This document shows positions 10,589 to 24,098 of a DNA stretch of 64,000 nt, piece after piece. The position numbers were made by a program, and so were the translations under genes. The DNA comes from Mangifera indica. Taxonomy: Eukaryota > Streptophyta > Magnoliopsida > Sapindales > Anacardiaceae. Every line of letters starts with the position of its first letter. Position 1 is the first letter of the stretch. A model generated the notes under the pieces. The model searched no databases and was not told the origin of the DNA. It saw only the letters and a list, made by a program, of their open reading frames with translations. The stretch covers positions 2,400,001 through 2,464,000 of the forward strand of contig NC_058151.1 in NCBI RefSeq assembly GCF_011075055.1, given 5' to 3'.

Positions 10589-13073
10589 CTAAAAAAAACC
10601 ATTTTCTGTGAATTCATGGGCTATATCCTCAACTATATCATCCTGCAAATGAAGATTCTGAGGCAATTCTTGTGCTCTCTGGTTAAATCCATTATTTCCA
10701 CCACCGCCGCCACCAGCTGCTGATGACCCACTGTTGGAAGGACCTTTGAAGCTGCTGCTCCGGCTCGGTGGCCCTGCAACACCTACTGACACATTGGACG
10801 TGGCTGCAGTTACTGCCGGAGAGTTGCCTCCAAAACCTAATCCAGTCCTTCCCATAATCCCATTTGCCTGCCCACTATGAGATTGCTGTGGCACTCCCGT
10901 TCCGCTGTTATTAGACATCTCTTGCAGTAATTGCTGGATCATCTGCTGCTGCTGTAAGGCCGAGTTACCCAGAGAAGGCTGTGAATGGTTCTGTTGGAGC
11001 ATGTTGTTTGAGTTCAGTGACCATTGCTGCAACGGATGTGGCTGTTGTGGAGGTAGCCGCGGACTAGACAACCCACTAACAGGAAAGTTCTGAAGGGACC
11101 CTTGCATGTACACAGAAGGCCCTTGGAAGCTTGAAGATGGACTTTGGTTAGAATTATGAAACGAAGAAGATGCCTCCTGTTGATGCGAGTTAGAGTTTGA
11201 ATTTATTGAGTTCTGTCTCATGAGCAAATTCTGGTAAGTACTAAGGGCCAAAGCAGCTTGTGTTGAACCACTTAAAGCTCCTCGACCAACCATGTGATGG
11301 TTATTGCTCATATTGTTGTTTATTCCAGGGTGCAATGCTCTCAGCTTATTGAGGGTGCTCCTGTCTGCTGGTAAACTCTGAGCACTTGCCAGCTGCTCTA
11401 CTTCCTGCGTCCTTTGCATCTGGAGCTTAGACACAGATGAATGTCGAGGATAATTTTTCAAGCCCTCTGCAAATTGAGGATTGGTTTGAGATCAAATCAA
11501 ACATGTAATTTCATAAAAATAAATACAATGATAATTACTGCCAATAACCCTGTTCTGGTCACGTAACAAAATAACATACAACTGAAATTACTATTTGAAA
11601 ATGGACAACAGAGGTCAAAAATACTGGGGATAAAGTACAGTTATCCAAACAAGAAATATACTTCATCTAATAGGAGAAATAAAAAAGAGCTCCCTATTAT
11701 AAAGAAGGGTAATACTATGTATATACATTTTTGGTACACAAATAGATATGTCATCTTTTGATTGGATAGTACTTTATCATTAATTCAAAATCACTCAATT
11801 ACATGATGATACATTCATGTGTCTACACATTTGTATACCAAAAATGTATGCACATAGTTTTATTGTATAAATAAACTAAATTTTCAGTGGTCGTATACAT
11901 CAAACTCAGCCAAAAACTAAAGACTTGAACATGGACTATAAATCAGCCACATTTAAGGATAGTATTTCCGTAATAAACAACCCAACAGCCATTTGCATGT
12001 AGAGGAAATGGCAGCTAAAAGAGCAGAACAAAAGCTGGGAAAGGCTAAATTTCCGGAGAGATTACTCCCATTTAGTGTTATGTAAAATGATATAACTTCC
12101 ATGTCATAGAAAAGTATATTATATCAATATAATTTAAAAGACTGTCACCAGATAAAAGTTCCATTTTACCTTTTCTCCTTTCAGCAGCAGATACACAAAC
12201 TGGTATATTTCATACAATTCAGAAGGTGGAACACAAAGATACTATCTATAAAGGTTGATATTGGCATCAAATGAGATATGAAAAAAAAAGCAATAGAGAG
12301 TTACCAATTGGCCCAACTTTTTGCTCCCGACAGAACAGTATCAAATCTTTCATGCTGTTGACAACCTCAGAAATCTGAAATAATTGATCTCAGTTACTAT
12401 AAGAAAAATCAGAAATTATATGATTACACATTAGATTACTTGTACTAGAATTGAACTCTAAACCAACCAAATTTTTACCTGCAAACATCTCACATATCTT
12501 TTAGAAAATCCCAAGTCATTCAACGACTGGAGCTCCAAGCTCTTTGCAAGCTGACGTCCAGCTGTAAGGACCCTGAATTAAAACAAAGGGCAAATGTAAG
12601 TACATTCTCTGCATTAGGTGTTTACATTCATTCCTAATCACTCCAAACTAAGCAAGATTCACAATATCTTTTTTATATACAATCAAACGAGGCTCAAATC
12701 AGAGCAGCAACATGCAGTATTAAATTAGCTAATGGTAACTAAGCACATACTGTACAGTCAGCTCATCAGCACCCCACTAAGAGGTTGCCAAACACTTGAG
12801 CCATTAATCATTTTAAAGGCTCTTCTAGATTATTTTACAGGTGTCACTCGATATTACAGGATAAAATCATGAGGAAACATGAACAAATGGAATCTATAAA
12901 ATGTCACTTGTGGCTCAATTAACTCACATATTGCTGTTCATTTGCAAGTCCTGCTGAGAGACCCCATCAGCTCCACCCTCAGAAATTGTGCTCTGACATT
13001 TTTGGGCAACTTGAACCAACTGGCTGACCTGAAAGGACATATGATAAGGAGTACATGTTACATATACATATAC

Positions 13074-13139
<66 letters not shown>

Positions 13140-16100
13140 GTGTGTACATATGTATATATATATGTGTGTGTGTATATATATATACACAAATACCTTCATA
13201 ATCAGAAGAAATAAAATATGTTTACATTTACCAAGACTGTCCAAAATTACTGACATGCAGCAAGGCAAGAGATTGTACTTGTAGATAAAAGAATCAAAAT
13301 AAAAAATAAGGCACAATGTTTAAGGCAGAAACTTACATGGGTTCGAGTAAATTGCAAGAAATGAATTGATTTTGTCACAGTAATAGATGAGTTATTGAAC
13401 TAAGAATCTCATTGTAATTAGAACACTACTATTTCAGAAAAAAATTAATTAATAAAAGCCCCCACCCCCACCCAATCTCTTATTTAGCAGACTTTCTGCC
13501 CTAACATGTGTCTCTGCCAGTTTTTAATCACATCCAACAATCTCAAAGGCCAACCATTGAAATATGAGGGGCAACTTAAATGATATAAAAGCAATAACAT
13601 GATACAAACATAGGACAAATGGAGAAATTTTCAGTTTAACATACTCATTATTTAGCATTAACATACTAGAACTGCTTGCCAGTTGAATTGAAACATTGCC
13701 TGCTCCAGTTTCTCAACTGACACCAGCCCCATCATGTCAGTTTCCATATTCCAACAAGACAAACAATGGGAGCTATTTCTTTCGGTTTAGTCGGATTTCC
13801 TCTGGTCATTTCTTTTCCTCCCTCCTCTCACCTTTTTCTTTTAATTTTCTAAACTCTTATTTCTGCATTGCCCACAATTCCCAGTATACCAGTCCCCCAA
13901 CGAAGCCCCTTTTTTGGGAGTTCACTTAAATAAAACAAAACCTTCTCTCCCAAATGAATGAGAACATTTTGTCACTCCTGATTTCTATTGATCTCATAAA
14001 TAATTAAATAAAAGAAAAAACAATGTCTAATTACCCAGTATCTATTTTGCTAATGCCTTGGAAATCAAGATTATTTGTTTCTGTTGAAAAATGATATATT
14101 TTTTAATCTTGACGACGTTACAAGCTAGCGCTCCAACACTAGCTTTAAATTGTTTCAGTGGTAAATTCTATATTGTTCACTGGAACATATCCCTTCCATC
14201 TACAGTTTTGCTCAATTTTTTCAAGGGGAGGAGAGGGGAGGGAAGTGTGCAAACAATAAATTAAAAGCAAGATCAAGATTTTTGGTCATTATGCATGAGT
14301 ACATCATAGAAACTTCAGATCAACTAAATCAAAGAAATAGACAGAAGGGTAACAAAAATCTGTACCTGTGGTGCAACCAATCTTCGAGGAAGAAGTTCTT
14401 CATGACGACGAGCACAAAATTCCCATGATAATATCTAGAACAGCATAGACGTCCCCACAGGTTAGTCAGTCCACATAAGTGAATAATTCTAAAAGTGAAA
14501 TAGCATCTTTTTTTGCTTTTTTACCTTTAGGTCATGGGTGAATATGATACGAAGCTGACCCTCACGAACAACACGAAGCTGCTCATACACACTCTCTTGA
14601 ACTGCTTTTCCATACTCCAACATCATTATTCCAGAAGGAAATCGACATTCACGTGGCAAGTCCAAAAACATAAGCTCATCAATGACACCACTACCAAATT
14701 TGATTTCATTGAGCCTAGGGAGGACTTCAAAAGTTGCCTCTGCAGGAAGCCCCATAAAAAGTATAATTAGGTCTCATTTGAATCAACATATAATAACACA
14801 TTGACTAACAAACAGAACAAGAAAGTTCTGCGTTTAGCATTAATATTTTGCAGACTAACTCCTTTATTAAAACTAACAAGAAGAATCCAAAATACATGTT
14901 CATGATATGGGTAGTTTCTCTTCAATTCTAGTGGTGACCAGATAAGTAGATTCAACAATGACTTCTAGATTGTTAAGAAAGTGGTAATCAGCTGAGTAGA
15001 GAATTATCTTAATAAAATTAGAGAACCTTTTCCCCCTTCGGCGTACAATTGTTCAGAGACCCAGCTTGACAAATTTTCATGTCTGGATTTTTACGTAAAA
15101 GCATTACCAAAATCCTACTTTATGAGTAAAAGATTCAAGTAAAGCCTGTAAAATATCTCAAATCCCTTACCAAATCCCCTCCCAGATTTTGATCCACATA
15201 TATCACACTGCCATGCATCCTGGAAAAGAAAATAAAACACCAACATAAGATATAAAAATGAAAAACAAAAGGATATGTATAAAATTACTGCATTTTTCTA
15301 TTTTTCTGTTTTCAACTCCTTCGTGAATGAAAAACAAAGAGATCATCATAGAGCAATGGGAAATCTATTTATATTACATGAAATTTTCACTAATTAACTT
15401 CAGAAAAGCATGGAAAAATTCTTAAGGTTGCTAACTCAAACATCACAATAACTGACCATAGCTGCCTGGGGGAAGACACCAAGTGCATGATGTCCAACAT
15501 TATCATATAATGACAAGCACCACCTTTTCTTTGCACGAGGTGAATAGTACTCTGTCACAAACTTCCTCCAGTATGCAATAGTATTTTCCTATCAAGATTG
15601 AGATAAAACCAATGAGCTTCAGAAGTTAACTAAATTGCAAGTAAAAATATATATTATGCACATAACCACATGTTTGAAAAAGCATGGGCATAAATGACAT
15701 TAATTCAAAGAATGAGAAGTTGCATGAGAGTAATATTTGCAAGATATTGCATTGAAGGAATGTTAAAAAAAATAAATAAATAAATAAATAAATAGACACC
15801 ACCACAAGCAATTAGCTAATTAGTGAACTCACAGAAGGCCGTTGCCTCTGATGATACAAGTATTGCATTAGCCGACGAGCACATACACCACTATCATAAG
15901 GGCGCTTCATTGTATTAAAGGGTTGCACTCCCTGTTGCTGCTGCCTATACTGCATCTGCTGCTGCTGCTGCAACTGGGCCCTTTGCAAAGGTGGCATGGA
16001 CTGCAGAATCTGCTGTTGTTGCCTCAGCCTCTGTTGCTGCTGCTGCAACAAAGCCTGTAACTGCTGGTTACGACCCTGTAACTGCATGGAATGCTGTTGA

Positions 16101-16732
16101 AACACTGGCTGCTGCAGAATGTCCTCCTGTTTGATATCCAATCGTGGTTTCTTCTGCACCTGGGACAGATTATTGGGGTCCTGAATGAAGGTTCCAGGTA
16201 CTCGAGGGCCCATGGGAAGAGAAACTTGGCCGGTTTGTGATGTGGGCAAGGATGTAGCACTCGATGCCCCTTGCTGCTGACTCTGCTGCACTTGCTGGGC
16301 ACTCGGGTCTGGATGAGAGCCCTGCTGCACTACAGAGGATCCGTCAACAACTGATGAACCCGAAATACTGATATTATTAGATGAAAATGACATGGGCGAT
16401 GCAGGTAAGCGCATATAGGATTCCGTATTGATGCTCGCACTTCTCTGCAAATGGGGGCCCCCTGAAAGAGCCGAATTTGCATCTGTGACCAAAGAACTTG
16501 CCCCCACACTTGGTCCTGAGTTCGCCACACTGTTCAACACCGCATTATTCATATCCCCAGAAACCGGACCCAAATTGGGACGTCCGGTCCCAGGAATTGA
16601 ATTAGATGAGTTCCCATATGATGAGCTCAAGTGAGAGTTAACTACAGCCTGGGACTGCCCATCTCCTTGGAAGAAAATTCCGGAACTTGAGGAAGACTGG
16701 GTCAACCCTCCAGTCACCCGAGATGGTGCCAT
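10589..16732 (-). CDS. SLK2: SEUSS-LIKE transcriptional co-regulator (SLK2 type)
   Basis: Nine coding exons on the minus strand: 15833-16732, 15457-15588, 15171-15219, 14525-14739, 14366-14434, 12928-13028, 12479-12572, 12305-12374 and 10589-11466. All joins keep frame and give about 835 residues (Arabidopsis SLK2 is roughly 816). ATG at 16732 is chosen because the protein then starts MAPSRVTGG, as in other dicot SLKs; the open frame upstream has no ATG. The N-terminal third is Ser/Asn/Gln-rich ([31 protein letters not shown]), with a basic KKPRLDIK patch and polyglutamine around 225-275. The Ldb1/SEUSS dimerisation domain follows ([84 protein letters not shown]). The tail is Gln/Ser/Asn-rich and ends [10 protein letters not shown]. 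Family members bridge LEUNIG-type co-repressors and DNA-binding factors in the nucleus, acting in embryo, meristem and organ development. The 1.3-kb intron 13029-14365 carries a TA microsatellite. SLK1/2/3 assignment is by resemblance. Confidence 0.95.
11708..11865. mobile_element. Fold-back MITE in an SLK intron
   Basis: Left end GGTAATACTATGTATATACA, with TTTTTGGTACACAAATAGATATGTCATC next to it, is mirrored on the right by CCAAAAATGTATGCACATAG-type sequence ending TTTTATTG. The middle (TTAATTCAAAATCACTCAATTACATGATGA) pairs with GTCATCTTTTGATTGGATAG, so nearly the whole unit folds back on itself. It lies in the intron before the last coding exon, non-coding and without transposase. Confidence 0.75.
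13059..13190. repeat. Compound (CATATA)n/(TA)n/(TG)n microsatellite in an SLK intron
   Basis: CATATA repeats lead into about 52 bases of pure TA and then TGTGTGTG/TATATA mixtures. It begins about 30 bases from the exon whose acceptor is at 13028/13029. Open frames of Tyr-Ile repeats on both strands here are artefacts of the tract. Confidence 0.95.
15766..15796. repeat. (AAAT)n microsatellite in an SLK intron
   Basis: Six or so copies of AAAT/AATA directly downstream (minus-strand sense) of the donor site at the end of the first coding exon of SLK. Confidence 0.85.
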
Positions 16733-17778
16733 GGGGGGCACCACCTCCTGGTGGCTGGAGTCTAAATAGCTTTCCAGAGCCAGGCCTGACTATTACTTTC
16801 AATAATAAAAATGTTCCTCAACTCTCTCAATATCATAAAAATACAAAAACCATGCAAATAAAAGAAATTTTCCAAAAAATAGATCACAGACACAACATAA
16901 TTATTTAAGTTTTCCCACTCCACCATGGAAACAAAATCTGAACCCCTGATTCACTAGTGTCATCAACTAACTCAATATTATTACAAATCTACAACCTCTT
17001 GCATAACCAAATAGTGTGCAATGTTTATGATATCTTTGAGCTTTCGACAAATTTGTTGTAGGGATCTAAACAATGTTCACTAGAAAAAGCAAACAACAGA
17101 ATTAGCAATAGAAAAAAAATAAGTTAAACCGAAAGCAAAATTACAAAATTTGACAGCATCTCACTTAAATAAACTAATCAAAACTAAAAACTTTGAAGAG
17201 ACAATAATTTATTCCCAAATTAACTCCTTAGTAAGGAAAAAGCTAGTTTTTTCACCATTCTTGAAAACCCTAATTTCTACTTAGCTAGCTAAAAGAATAC
17301 AACGGATACTAAGACTCGAAATTAGTAGGATTAAAAACGCGTATTAGTAAATCAATCCCTCAACTTACAAAATTAAACTCCTACTGAATTTAAGCCTAGA
17401 ATTCATCACGTGTATCGAGAACCACGAACCGTGACCAAGCTCAAGTAGACTACTATAAAGAAATAGTTTCCGAACTTCAACGGTCGGTAAAATCAACCGA
17501 TTAACCGTAATTGAACTCTTAAACAAGGAGATCAAGAAACAGCAAAGCAATAAAAGTTGCAAACACTAATTTCAAAATCAAACTTAGCTTTTACAGTTCC
17601 TGAGATCGATCAACATATGTAAAAACAAATAAAAAACAAGCTCTATTGCATAGAATTTAGCAAAATTCATTAAAAAAATAAACAAAATATTATAAGAAAA
17701 CACTAACCTGAATATCACGAGCTGGAAAAAGCAAACGTTACTTTTTGATCGCTTAATTTAGAAACTGAAGAATTGTAG
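16733..17778 (-). other. 5'UTR of SLK with a leader intron
   Basis: Upstream of the start codon the minus strand reads back through a short leader to an acceptor (AATAG) at about 16790. The intron runs to a GT donor after CAG at 17708, followed by a CT-rich leader exon from 17708 to about 17778. The roughly 920-bp intron is AT-rich and non-coding. The splice sites are inferred from consensus only. Confidence 0.5.
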
Positions 17779-17801
17779 AAAGAGAGTGTTCGAGGTGGCT
17801 G

Positions 17802-17809
17802 CTTATATA
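17802..17809 (-). promoter_or_regulatory. TATA box of SLK
   Basis: TATATAAG on the minus strand, about 30 bases upstream of the expected transcription start of the leader exon (AACACTCTCTTTCTAC). Position and sequence both suit a plant TATA box. Confidence 0.6.
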
Positions 17810-17880
17810 CCTAGCGGGAATTGCAGAGAGGGAGTGACCGGCAACACTGGTAAGTCACCGGCAATATTAGGTGAATGCTC

Positions 17881-17890
17881 GACACGTGTC
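17881..17890. promoter_or_regulatory. G-box/ABRE-like palindrome upstream of SLK
   Basis: Perfect 10-base palindrome GACACGTGTC with the ACGT core, about 75 bases upstream of the SLK TATA box. Another ACGTG element, GCCACGTGTG, lies at 18221-18230. Such elements bind bZIP or bHLH factors; actual use is inferred. Confidence 0.45.
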
Positions 17891-18289
17891 CTGATCAGAA
17901 TTGCATAACGTAGTCGGTGTTTGATCGCGCGGTGGCGACGCGAGTTTGTATTCTTCTGACATAATCTCATTCGTTGATCTATAGATTGCCTAGGGTAGGT
18001 CTCGGGAGTTAGTATCTAGTACAGTCGAACAATTAAGCTCCTCTTTAATCAGAGCATGACACTTTGCCATCTGGAATCATGATACACAATAAGGGTAATT
18101 TTGGCATTGAAATAAACCCCATTGGCTAGCGTTTTTGCTGAAAAAATATGCTTGTGTATATGATTTTATCTTGGAATTTACTGGTCTAGGGTTAAAGGAT
18201 AGGGGATTGATGACCACATTGCCACGTGTGAAGAACATGTTAGAATAGAAACAAGCGCTCGTGTAATCCGCTGCCAGTGTGAAAAGCAT

Positions 18290-19340
18290 AGATATTTTAG
18301 AAATCCTTAAATTTTGTAATTTTTAATTAAATTTTAATTAACTGTAAAGAGTTTTAAAATTAAATTATAGACCACTGTTTTGCAGTTTTCGCTTTCGTTG
18401 GTATTTTTTTCAGTAATGAATTGTTATTTTGAAATTGAGAGAGTGGTGATCGAGTGACAGGCTGTCAGATAAGGAAGAGAAAGTTTTGTTTGATTGGACG
18501 CACAAGATTTTAAGAATATATTGAGAATGAGTGTCAACATCGTTGATTAAGTTATGGCCTGTGGGTTAACATTTGATTTATATGTTGGGTCTGATTTATA
18601 AATAATGATGGTCTGGGCTTTGGGTAAAATATTGAATTTGTATGGACTGTTTTGAAAACTAACACACCAACCCTCATAACTAAAAAAACTCACACTCAAT
18701 TGAAGTCGTTGGAGCAAGGAGAGTCAACAATGTTGGAAGCAATTACTTTTAGATTAGAGATGTGTACGTCAAGAAGTTAGATGTACCCAAATAGATAGAG
18801 TAACGATTAGTCTTAAGCCTTAATGTTAGTGGTAGTAGAAATCTCTAACAACTATCTTCTTATGTCAGTCTCACACGTCAACAAGAGTTAAACACTTGAA
18901 GTGGATAAGATTAACAAGATCTAGTCACAATTTTGTTGATCTAGTATTGTAGATCTTGATCTCACATGGCAGACAAGTTCAAGCATCTCAATGAGGACAA
19001 AATCAACAAAACTCAACCCAGACATAATCGCTCTAGTGATGAGTGATGAAGGTGAAAGTGGTATGACAAACACAATCACGCTAATATTGCGGGTCAAGGT
19101 AATGTGGTAGGGAATAGAGCTCTCAATCATATGTGGTGGGATTGATTTAGGTTTTGTTAAGAGCAAACAAGTAGGCAATAACAAAATGTCAAACTTATCG
19201 TTGTTGATAAGTATTCCAATATTAAAGTTAAAATTTATTTTTTAAAGTTATTAGAAAGTTAATATGACAAAATTATAATGTGACATCTATTATGTTTGTT
19301 ATTGAGTTACTCGGTATAAGATATTAGTACTAACTATTAG
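18290..19340. other. Intergenic, no gene recognised
   Basis: Upstream flank of SLK. A less AT-rich patch at 18700-19200 has an open frame of about 87 codons on the minus strand, but it shows no motif, no splice partners and no family resemblance. I read it as chance. Confidence 0.45.
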
Positions 19341-19348
19341 TATTTAAT

Positions 19349-20210
19349 GGTCGTTTGGTATCTTGGTAATCTATCTTTTATTATTTATATTATTTTATTT
19401 AATTTGTAAATAATAAAATATTATGGTAATATTTTATTACTAATGGTGATGTGACAAGTAATATAAGTGGTAATTTGATTACCACTTTCACCGTAGGTAT
19501 TAAAAAATTACTAAGGTAATCTTGATTTTATTATAATTATATTATTATTTATTAATTTTTTTGATAAAAATAAATTTATTTTTAATTAATGTAACAAATA
19601 ATATAAAAATATTTAAAAATAATTATATCTAAGGGCATTTAAGTAAAATAATTTACTAATATTCTTTTGTTATCTTTAACCAAACATAATAATTATTTAT
19701 ACTTACAAAATTTTATCAAATATAATAATTATTTATACTCAGTAATCTTTCAAGTAGTTTATCTTTAAGGCAATTTTTTTATTTTTATAATAAAATATTA
19801 CTCAAATTAAACATCTTTTTATAATAATTTATACTATTTTGAACATAAGTTCGATGATATATTAATTAGAAAGTAGCTAACATTTGAAGAATTTGTGGCA
19901 TGATTATATGCTCAATTTAATGTTTCATTCTTATATGATGTACTTTTGATCATAGAAAATAATACTTGATACTCATGTAAAATATTAACATTAACCATAT
20001 TAAGATGTATTTCATTTGAGTAAAGTTTTATTATTAAAATTGAAATATTACCTTAATAGTAAATTACTTATAAAATTACTGGTATCAATTATTATCATAT
20101 TTGAAAATTTTGGTTAAATATATATATATATATAATTATTATGTTTAATTAAAGTAATAAAAGAATGTCAAGAATGAAACAATAATCTTTGTTTACCTCA
20201 ATCAAACGCC
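19349..20210. mobile_element. AT-rich non-autonomous DNA element (TTTGGT-type ends)
   Basis: Left edge GGTCGTTTGGTATCTTGGTA and right edge ACCTCAATCAAACGCC are imperfect inverted repeats. Internal sequence (TTATTTATATTATTTTATTT, GTAATAAAATATTA, TTTTATTATAATTATATTATT) recurs at 37365-37750 and 37790-38290. A weak TTTAAT repeat flanks both ends. No coding capacity. Confidence 0.5.
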
Positions 20211-20296
20211 TTTTAATACGAGAATCTTATATTAATAGTACATTTTAAAATGAAATTATTAAATAATGCCAAGAAATTAAATTATAGTTTTTAATA

Positions 20297-20467
20297 CAAT
20301 AAACCTATGTGTACCTATTATAAGTATACAAATTGGTATATATTTAATATGCGGACTCATACAATTAGATAATTTTGAATTTAAGATAAAATAACACTAA
20401 ATTATATGATAAAATATATATAAATATGTATTTATTTATATATTTAAAATATATACGTATAATATTA
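20297..20467. mobile_element. Fold-back MITE, AT-rich family
   Basis: Left CAATAAACCTATGTGTACCT, centre CAATTAGATAATTTTGAATT-TAAGATAAAATAACAC, right TTTAAAATATATACGTATAA. Organisation equals the copies at 11.7 and 45.3 kb. Non-coding. Confidence 0.6.
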
Positions 20468-20509
20468 ATATTTTTAATAACAAAATGTCATTTACTATTT
20501 AATGGTAGT

Positions 20510-20637
20510 TATAAACCATTTATTATATTAATAAAAATATATAATAATTTTTGTACATAATTTTATATATAAATAATAATATATAATTGTCTAATTAAAT
20601 ATTTTTTAATTTTTAATTATACAATTATATAATAATA

Positions 20638-20673
<36 letters not shown>

Positions 20674-21210
20674 AAACTATACGATAATAATAATATTATC
20701 ACCAAAGGAGGGTAAGATGCCCATAATAAATAATAAAAATAGTGTTTTTTTTTATAGAAAGTATTTTCAATATAGCATTAATTATTTATTATTGATTATA
20801 ATAATTACCCCATTAATTACAGTTGACTTGGCAAACCATAATATAGTATTGAATTGGTCACTTTGTGGAATATTTTAGTACCAGCAATATATTATTACAA
20901 CTTTAAGTCTTAATTTTATTACTTGCAGATAATTGCTCCACTAATTACATTTGACTTTATTATGTCCTTTGAACCAGTCATTTTGATCGTTCCAGCCTCA
21001 TGTACGTGGAAAATTAATTATACGGTATATTTTACCAATAATATTACATAGATAAGTTTTATGAATAATTTTATATATAAATAATATTATATTATTATAT
21101 AATTAAATATTATTTTATTTTAAATTTTAAATTATCTAATTATATAATAATTTATTATTATTTATAGATAAAATTATACATAAAAAATTATATATTTAAC
21201 CTTACTTATA
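20510..21210. repeat. Two further worn copies of the fold-back MITE family
   Basis: At about 20530-20695 and 21045-21205 the sequence runs ATAATTTTATATATAAATAA, TAATATATAATTGTCTAATTA and then the mirror TTATTTATAGATAAAATTAT. These match the inner and outer parts of the fold-back family but have lost sharp ends. A pure (ATT)n tract at 20641-20670 is embedded in the first. Confidence 0.45.
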
Positions 21211-21522
21211 TTTTATATGGTTTTGTACTGCACTCTATTATTAGCCGTCTCTTATGGACCAAACCTAGCACCTTTATCCTTTTTCCATTTTCCTTTTTGT
21301 CCTTTTAGTAGGTCCAATGGTAATTTTTTACATAAATTTTGATGGAATGATAATTTCTCTTTTTAAGTTTAAAAAAATTATTTTCTCACCCATCTATTAA
21401 AATTATGTAAATTATTTTGACAGTTAAAAAATATTTTTATCATGTTATTCAATATATAAAAAGGTTAATATTAGTTACATCACACTAATAGTATAAACAA
21501 GTTCATTTTGTTCTAATTATTT

Positions 21523-21524
<2 letters not shown>

Positions 21525-21559
<35 letters not shown>
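21525..21559. repeat. (TA)n microsatellite
   Basis: An alternating TA run of about 35 bases. Confidence 0.95.
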
Positions 21560-21562
<3 letters not shown>

Positions 21563-23460
21563 TTTAACCTTATCTTAATTTTCTCAAATTGATTTACGGA
21601 TGTTGTTGAACTGATAAAACTCAATTTTCCACCAAATCACACTTGGTTTCTCTATCGACATCTCTTATACACACTTACCATAACTACCGTTACATTGAAC
21701 TTGTAATATCTCTCTTTAGATACATACTTTTGAAAGAAATATGAACTCAAAGAGATACATCAACTTAAAATTTCTATTTTAAAATTTTTATTTAAACCCA
21801 TTTAACGTAAATAATTTTAACTCATAACATGATATATTAAAACTTAATGTGTGAAACTAAATAAATTACTAAATAACGTCGAAACCACCTAATCAACACA
21901 AGAATCTTGTTTACATCAAACAATAACTAAAATCCAAAAATGTGTTTAAACAAACAAAACCAAATATCTTATATTTTGATACAAAATAACACCAATTGAA
22001 ACATATACTCTTTGAGTTGGCTTCCCACATGTTTCGTTACTCACCTCGCCTACCTACAAAATCATAAACAAAGAAACACATAAGTGTTATAACATTCAAT
22101 AAGTAGGTAACTTATCATACATCTTTAACAAAATAAATATAACCAATGTTTATAAACTAAACTGAATTCCTATATAACATATGGTTTACCCTCAAATGTT
22201 TTTTGATATCCCAGATGCCCATTTGGTTATTTACGACTTAGCTCATGCCTTAACTCTATGGGCACATTCATCCTAGATAATTAGTCCCCAAAGAAGGATG
22301 TTATACCTACTTACCTTGCCTTCGATAACCTATTTAATTCTTTAGGTGGCAATGAAATCCTCTTGTGTACAATCCCCAAATGACAACATTTTGTTTTTTT
22401 GTTTTATCTTTCTAGCCCTCCTGCTTTCACTCTCCTTTTAGTTTGTATAATGTATAATAAAAGTGGTAAAATTTCTCCACCTAATAACACACTTCACTTA
22501 TATAACTTTTAATAAAAAATGTCATGAATGGGTCTTTATCATGCATGATCGTTCATAGGAGTTCATCTTCTTTAAATCATATTCTATTCTTTTCGAAACT
22601 ATGATTATCCAATTATTGACTCCCATAAATATTTGTTTGTTTTACATACACGGTCATTCATAATGTCAAATTCTACCTTTTTCCAATCGATAAATTGACA
22701 TAGTAGAATCATACATGATTGTTCATTATCTTAAAATTTCAAATTAATTATTTAAAACAACTAAATTACCAGAATATTTTTGAGACATATCTATAGATGT
22801 TATACAGTAATAGTTAAAATTTTTATATATTGCATATAGATGTATCTCTATGTAGTTGTACTTACTTTGATCATTCTTAATTTTTATTTAAAAATTAATT
22901 TATTTTTGGGAAGTGAGAATAAAATTTGATTACTAAAATTATTTGTGCATTTTAAAAGGTATTGGTATGCAATTTTTTTGGTCATTTGCAAAGAAAACAA
23001 AGTTTTATGGCATGTGTTGTTAATAATAGATAGGGATAATTTCAGAAAAAAAGTCAAAATACTAAAAACACTTAATAGAATGAAAACAATTGACGATTTC
23101 AAATCATCTTGGATTGTGCTAAGTAACTCAAACATAATTCAAGTTGGGTCTTTGATATGAAACTCGAAATATTACGATACGAATATAATCTGATGATACA
23201 AACTACCAACTCTAATTTCCAATGTTAATTTATGAGTTTAGCCCCATTTGAGTATAATTTATAATGTTGGTTGATATTTCACTTTGGAAATTTATTTTTT
23301 TATTTTTATATGTGCAGAAAATTGTATTAATTTTCCGCATATTTGATTAAAATGTTTTAAATCAGAGAAAAAAAAAAACATTAAAGAGGGATCACTTTTG
23401 AAAAATCAAAGGTTGCAAAGCTTGACTTTATTCCCTATTTATAAATTCTAAGATAATTTG
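21560..23460. other. Intergenic, no gene recognised
   Basis: AT-rich DNA with stop codons in all frames apart from short open stretches at 22884-23160 (71-83 codons on both strands), which carry no motif. I see no RNA gene. Confidence 0.45.
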
Positions 23461-23472
23461 ACTAAATTTTAA

Positions 23473-24098
23473 AGCCAAAGGGACTTATTCCTTACCCACA
23501 ACCCTTGTTAATTTTAAAAATTTTATTTATCTATTCATAAACAGTTAAAATTAATTAAATCTATTAGTTATATTATTTTTTCTTTAAACCTTAAAAACTA
23601 ACAATTTTTTTCTAATCTAAGTTTTCAAAAACTGTATTTTTCTCGTAGAGTTTCCAAACTTTCAAATTCAATTTTTATGAAAATGATCAATGATCTCCAA
23701 ACATTGTCTCTTTCTCTTCGGTATGTCTTTTTTCTGATTGTGTACCTTTTGATGTTGTGAGACGTTTTTGTCGATGACAACACCTCACGGAGTCAGAAGG
23801 AAGACGTATCGGAGAGAAAGAAACAGTGTTTGGAGATTATCGATCGTCACTAAAAAAATTAGATTTGAAAGTTTAAAAATCTTAAAAAAATACAATTTTA
23901 AAAACTTAGGTTTAAAAAAAATTATTAGTTGTTAAAGTTTTAAAAAAAAAATAAAATAAAATTTAAACTTATTTTTAATATTAAATATAAAATAATAATT
24001 TTATTTTTAAAATTAATATATTTAAACTATTATAAATAGGTGAATAAAATTTTTAAAATTAATGGGAAAACTTGTGGGTGGGAATAGTTGCTTTAGCT
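23473..24098. mobile_element. Non-autonomous Mutator-like element
   Basis: Left end AGCCAAAGGGACTTATTCC and right end (reverse complement) AGCTAAAGCAACTATTCCC are inverted. A perfect 10-bp direct repeat TAAATTTTAA flanks it at 23463-23472 and 24099-24108. The interior also folds back: GATCTCCAAACATTGTCTCT near 23690 pairs with AGAAACAGTGTTTGGAGATT near 23820, with GTATGTCTT/AAGACGTAT beside it. No transposase. Confidence 0.8.

Noticed and set aside
12924..13316. Open frames with Tyr-Ile repeats on both strands
   Set aside because: Translations of the TA microsatellite in an SLK intron. The end of the minus-strand frame is the real SLK exon, annotated with its gene.
16024..16634. Extra frames overlapping the first large SLK exon
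   Set aside because: Shadow frames opened by the Gln/Ser-rich codons of SLK.
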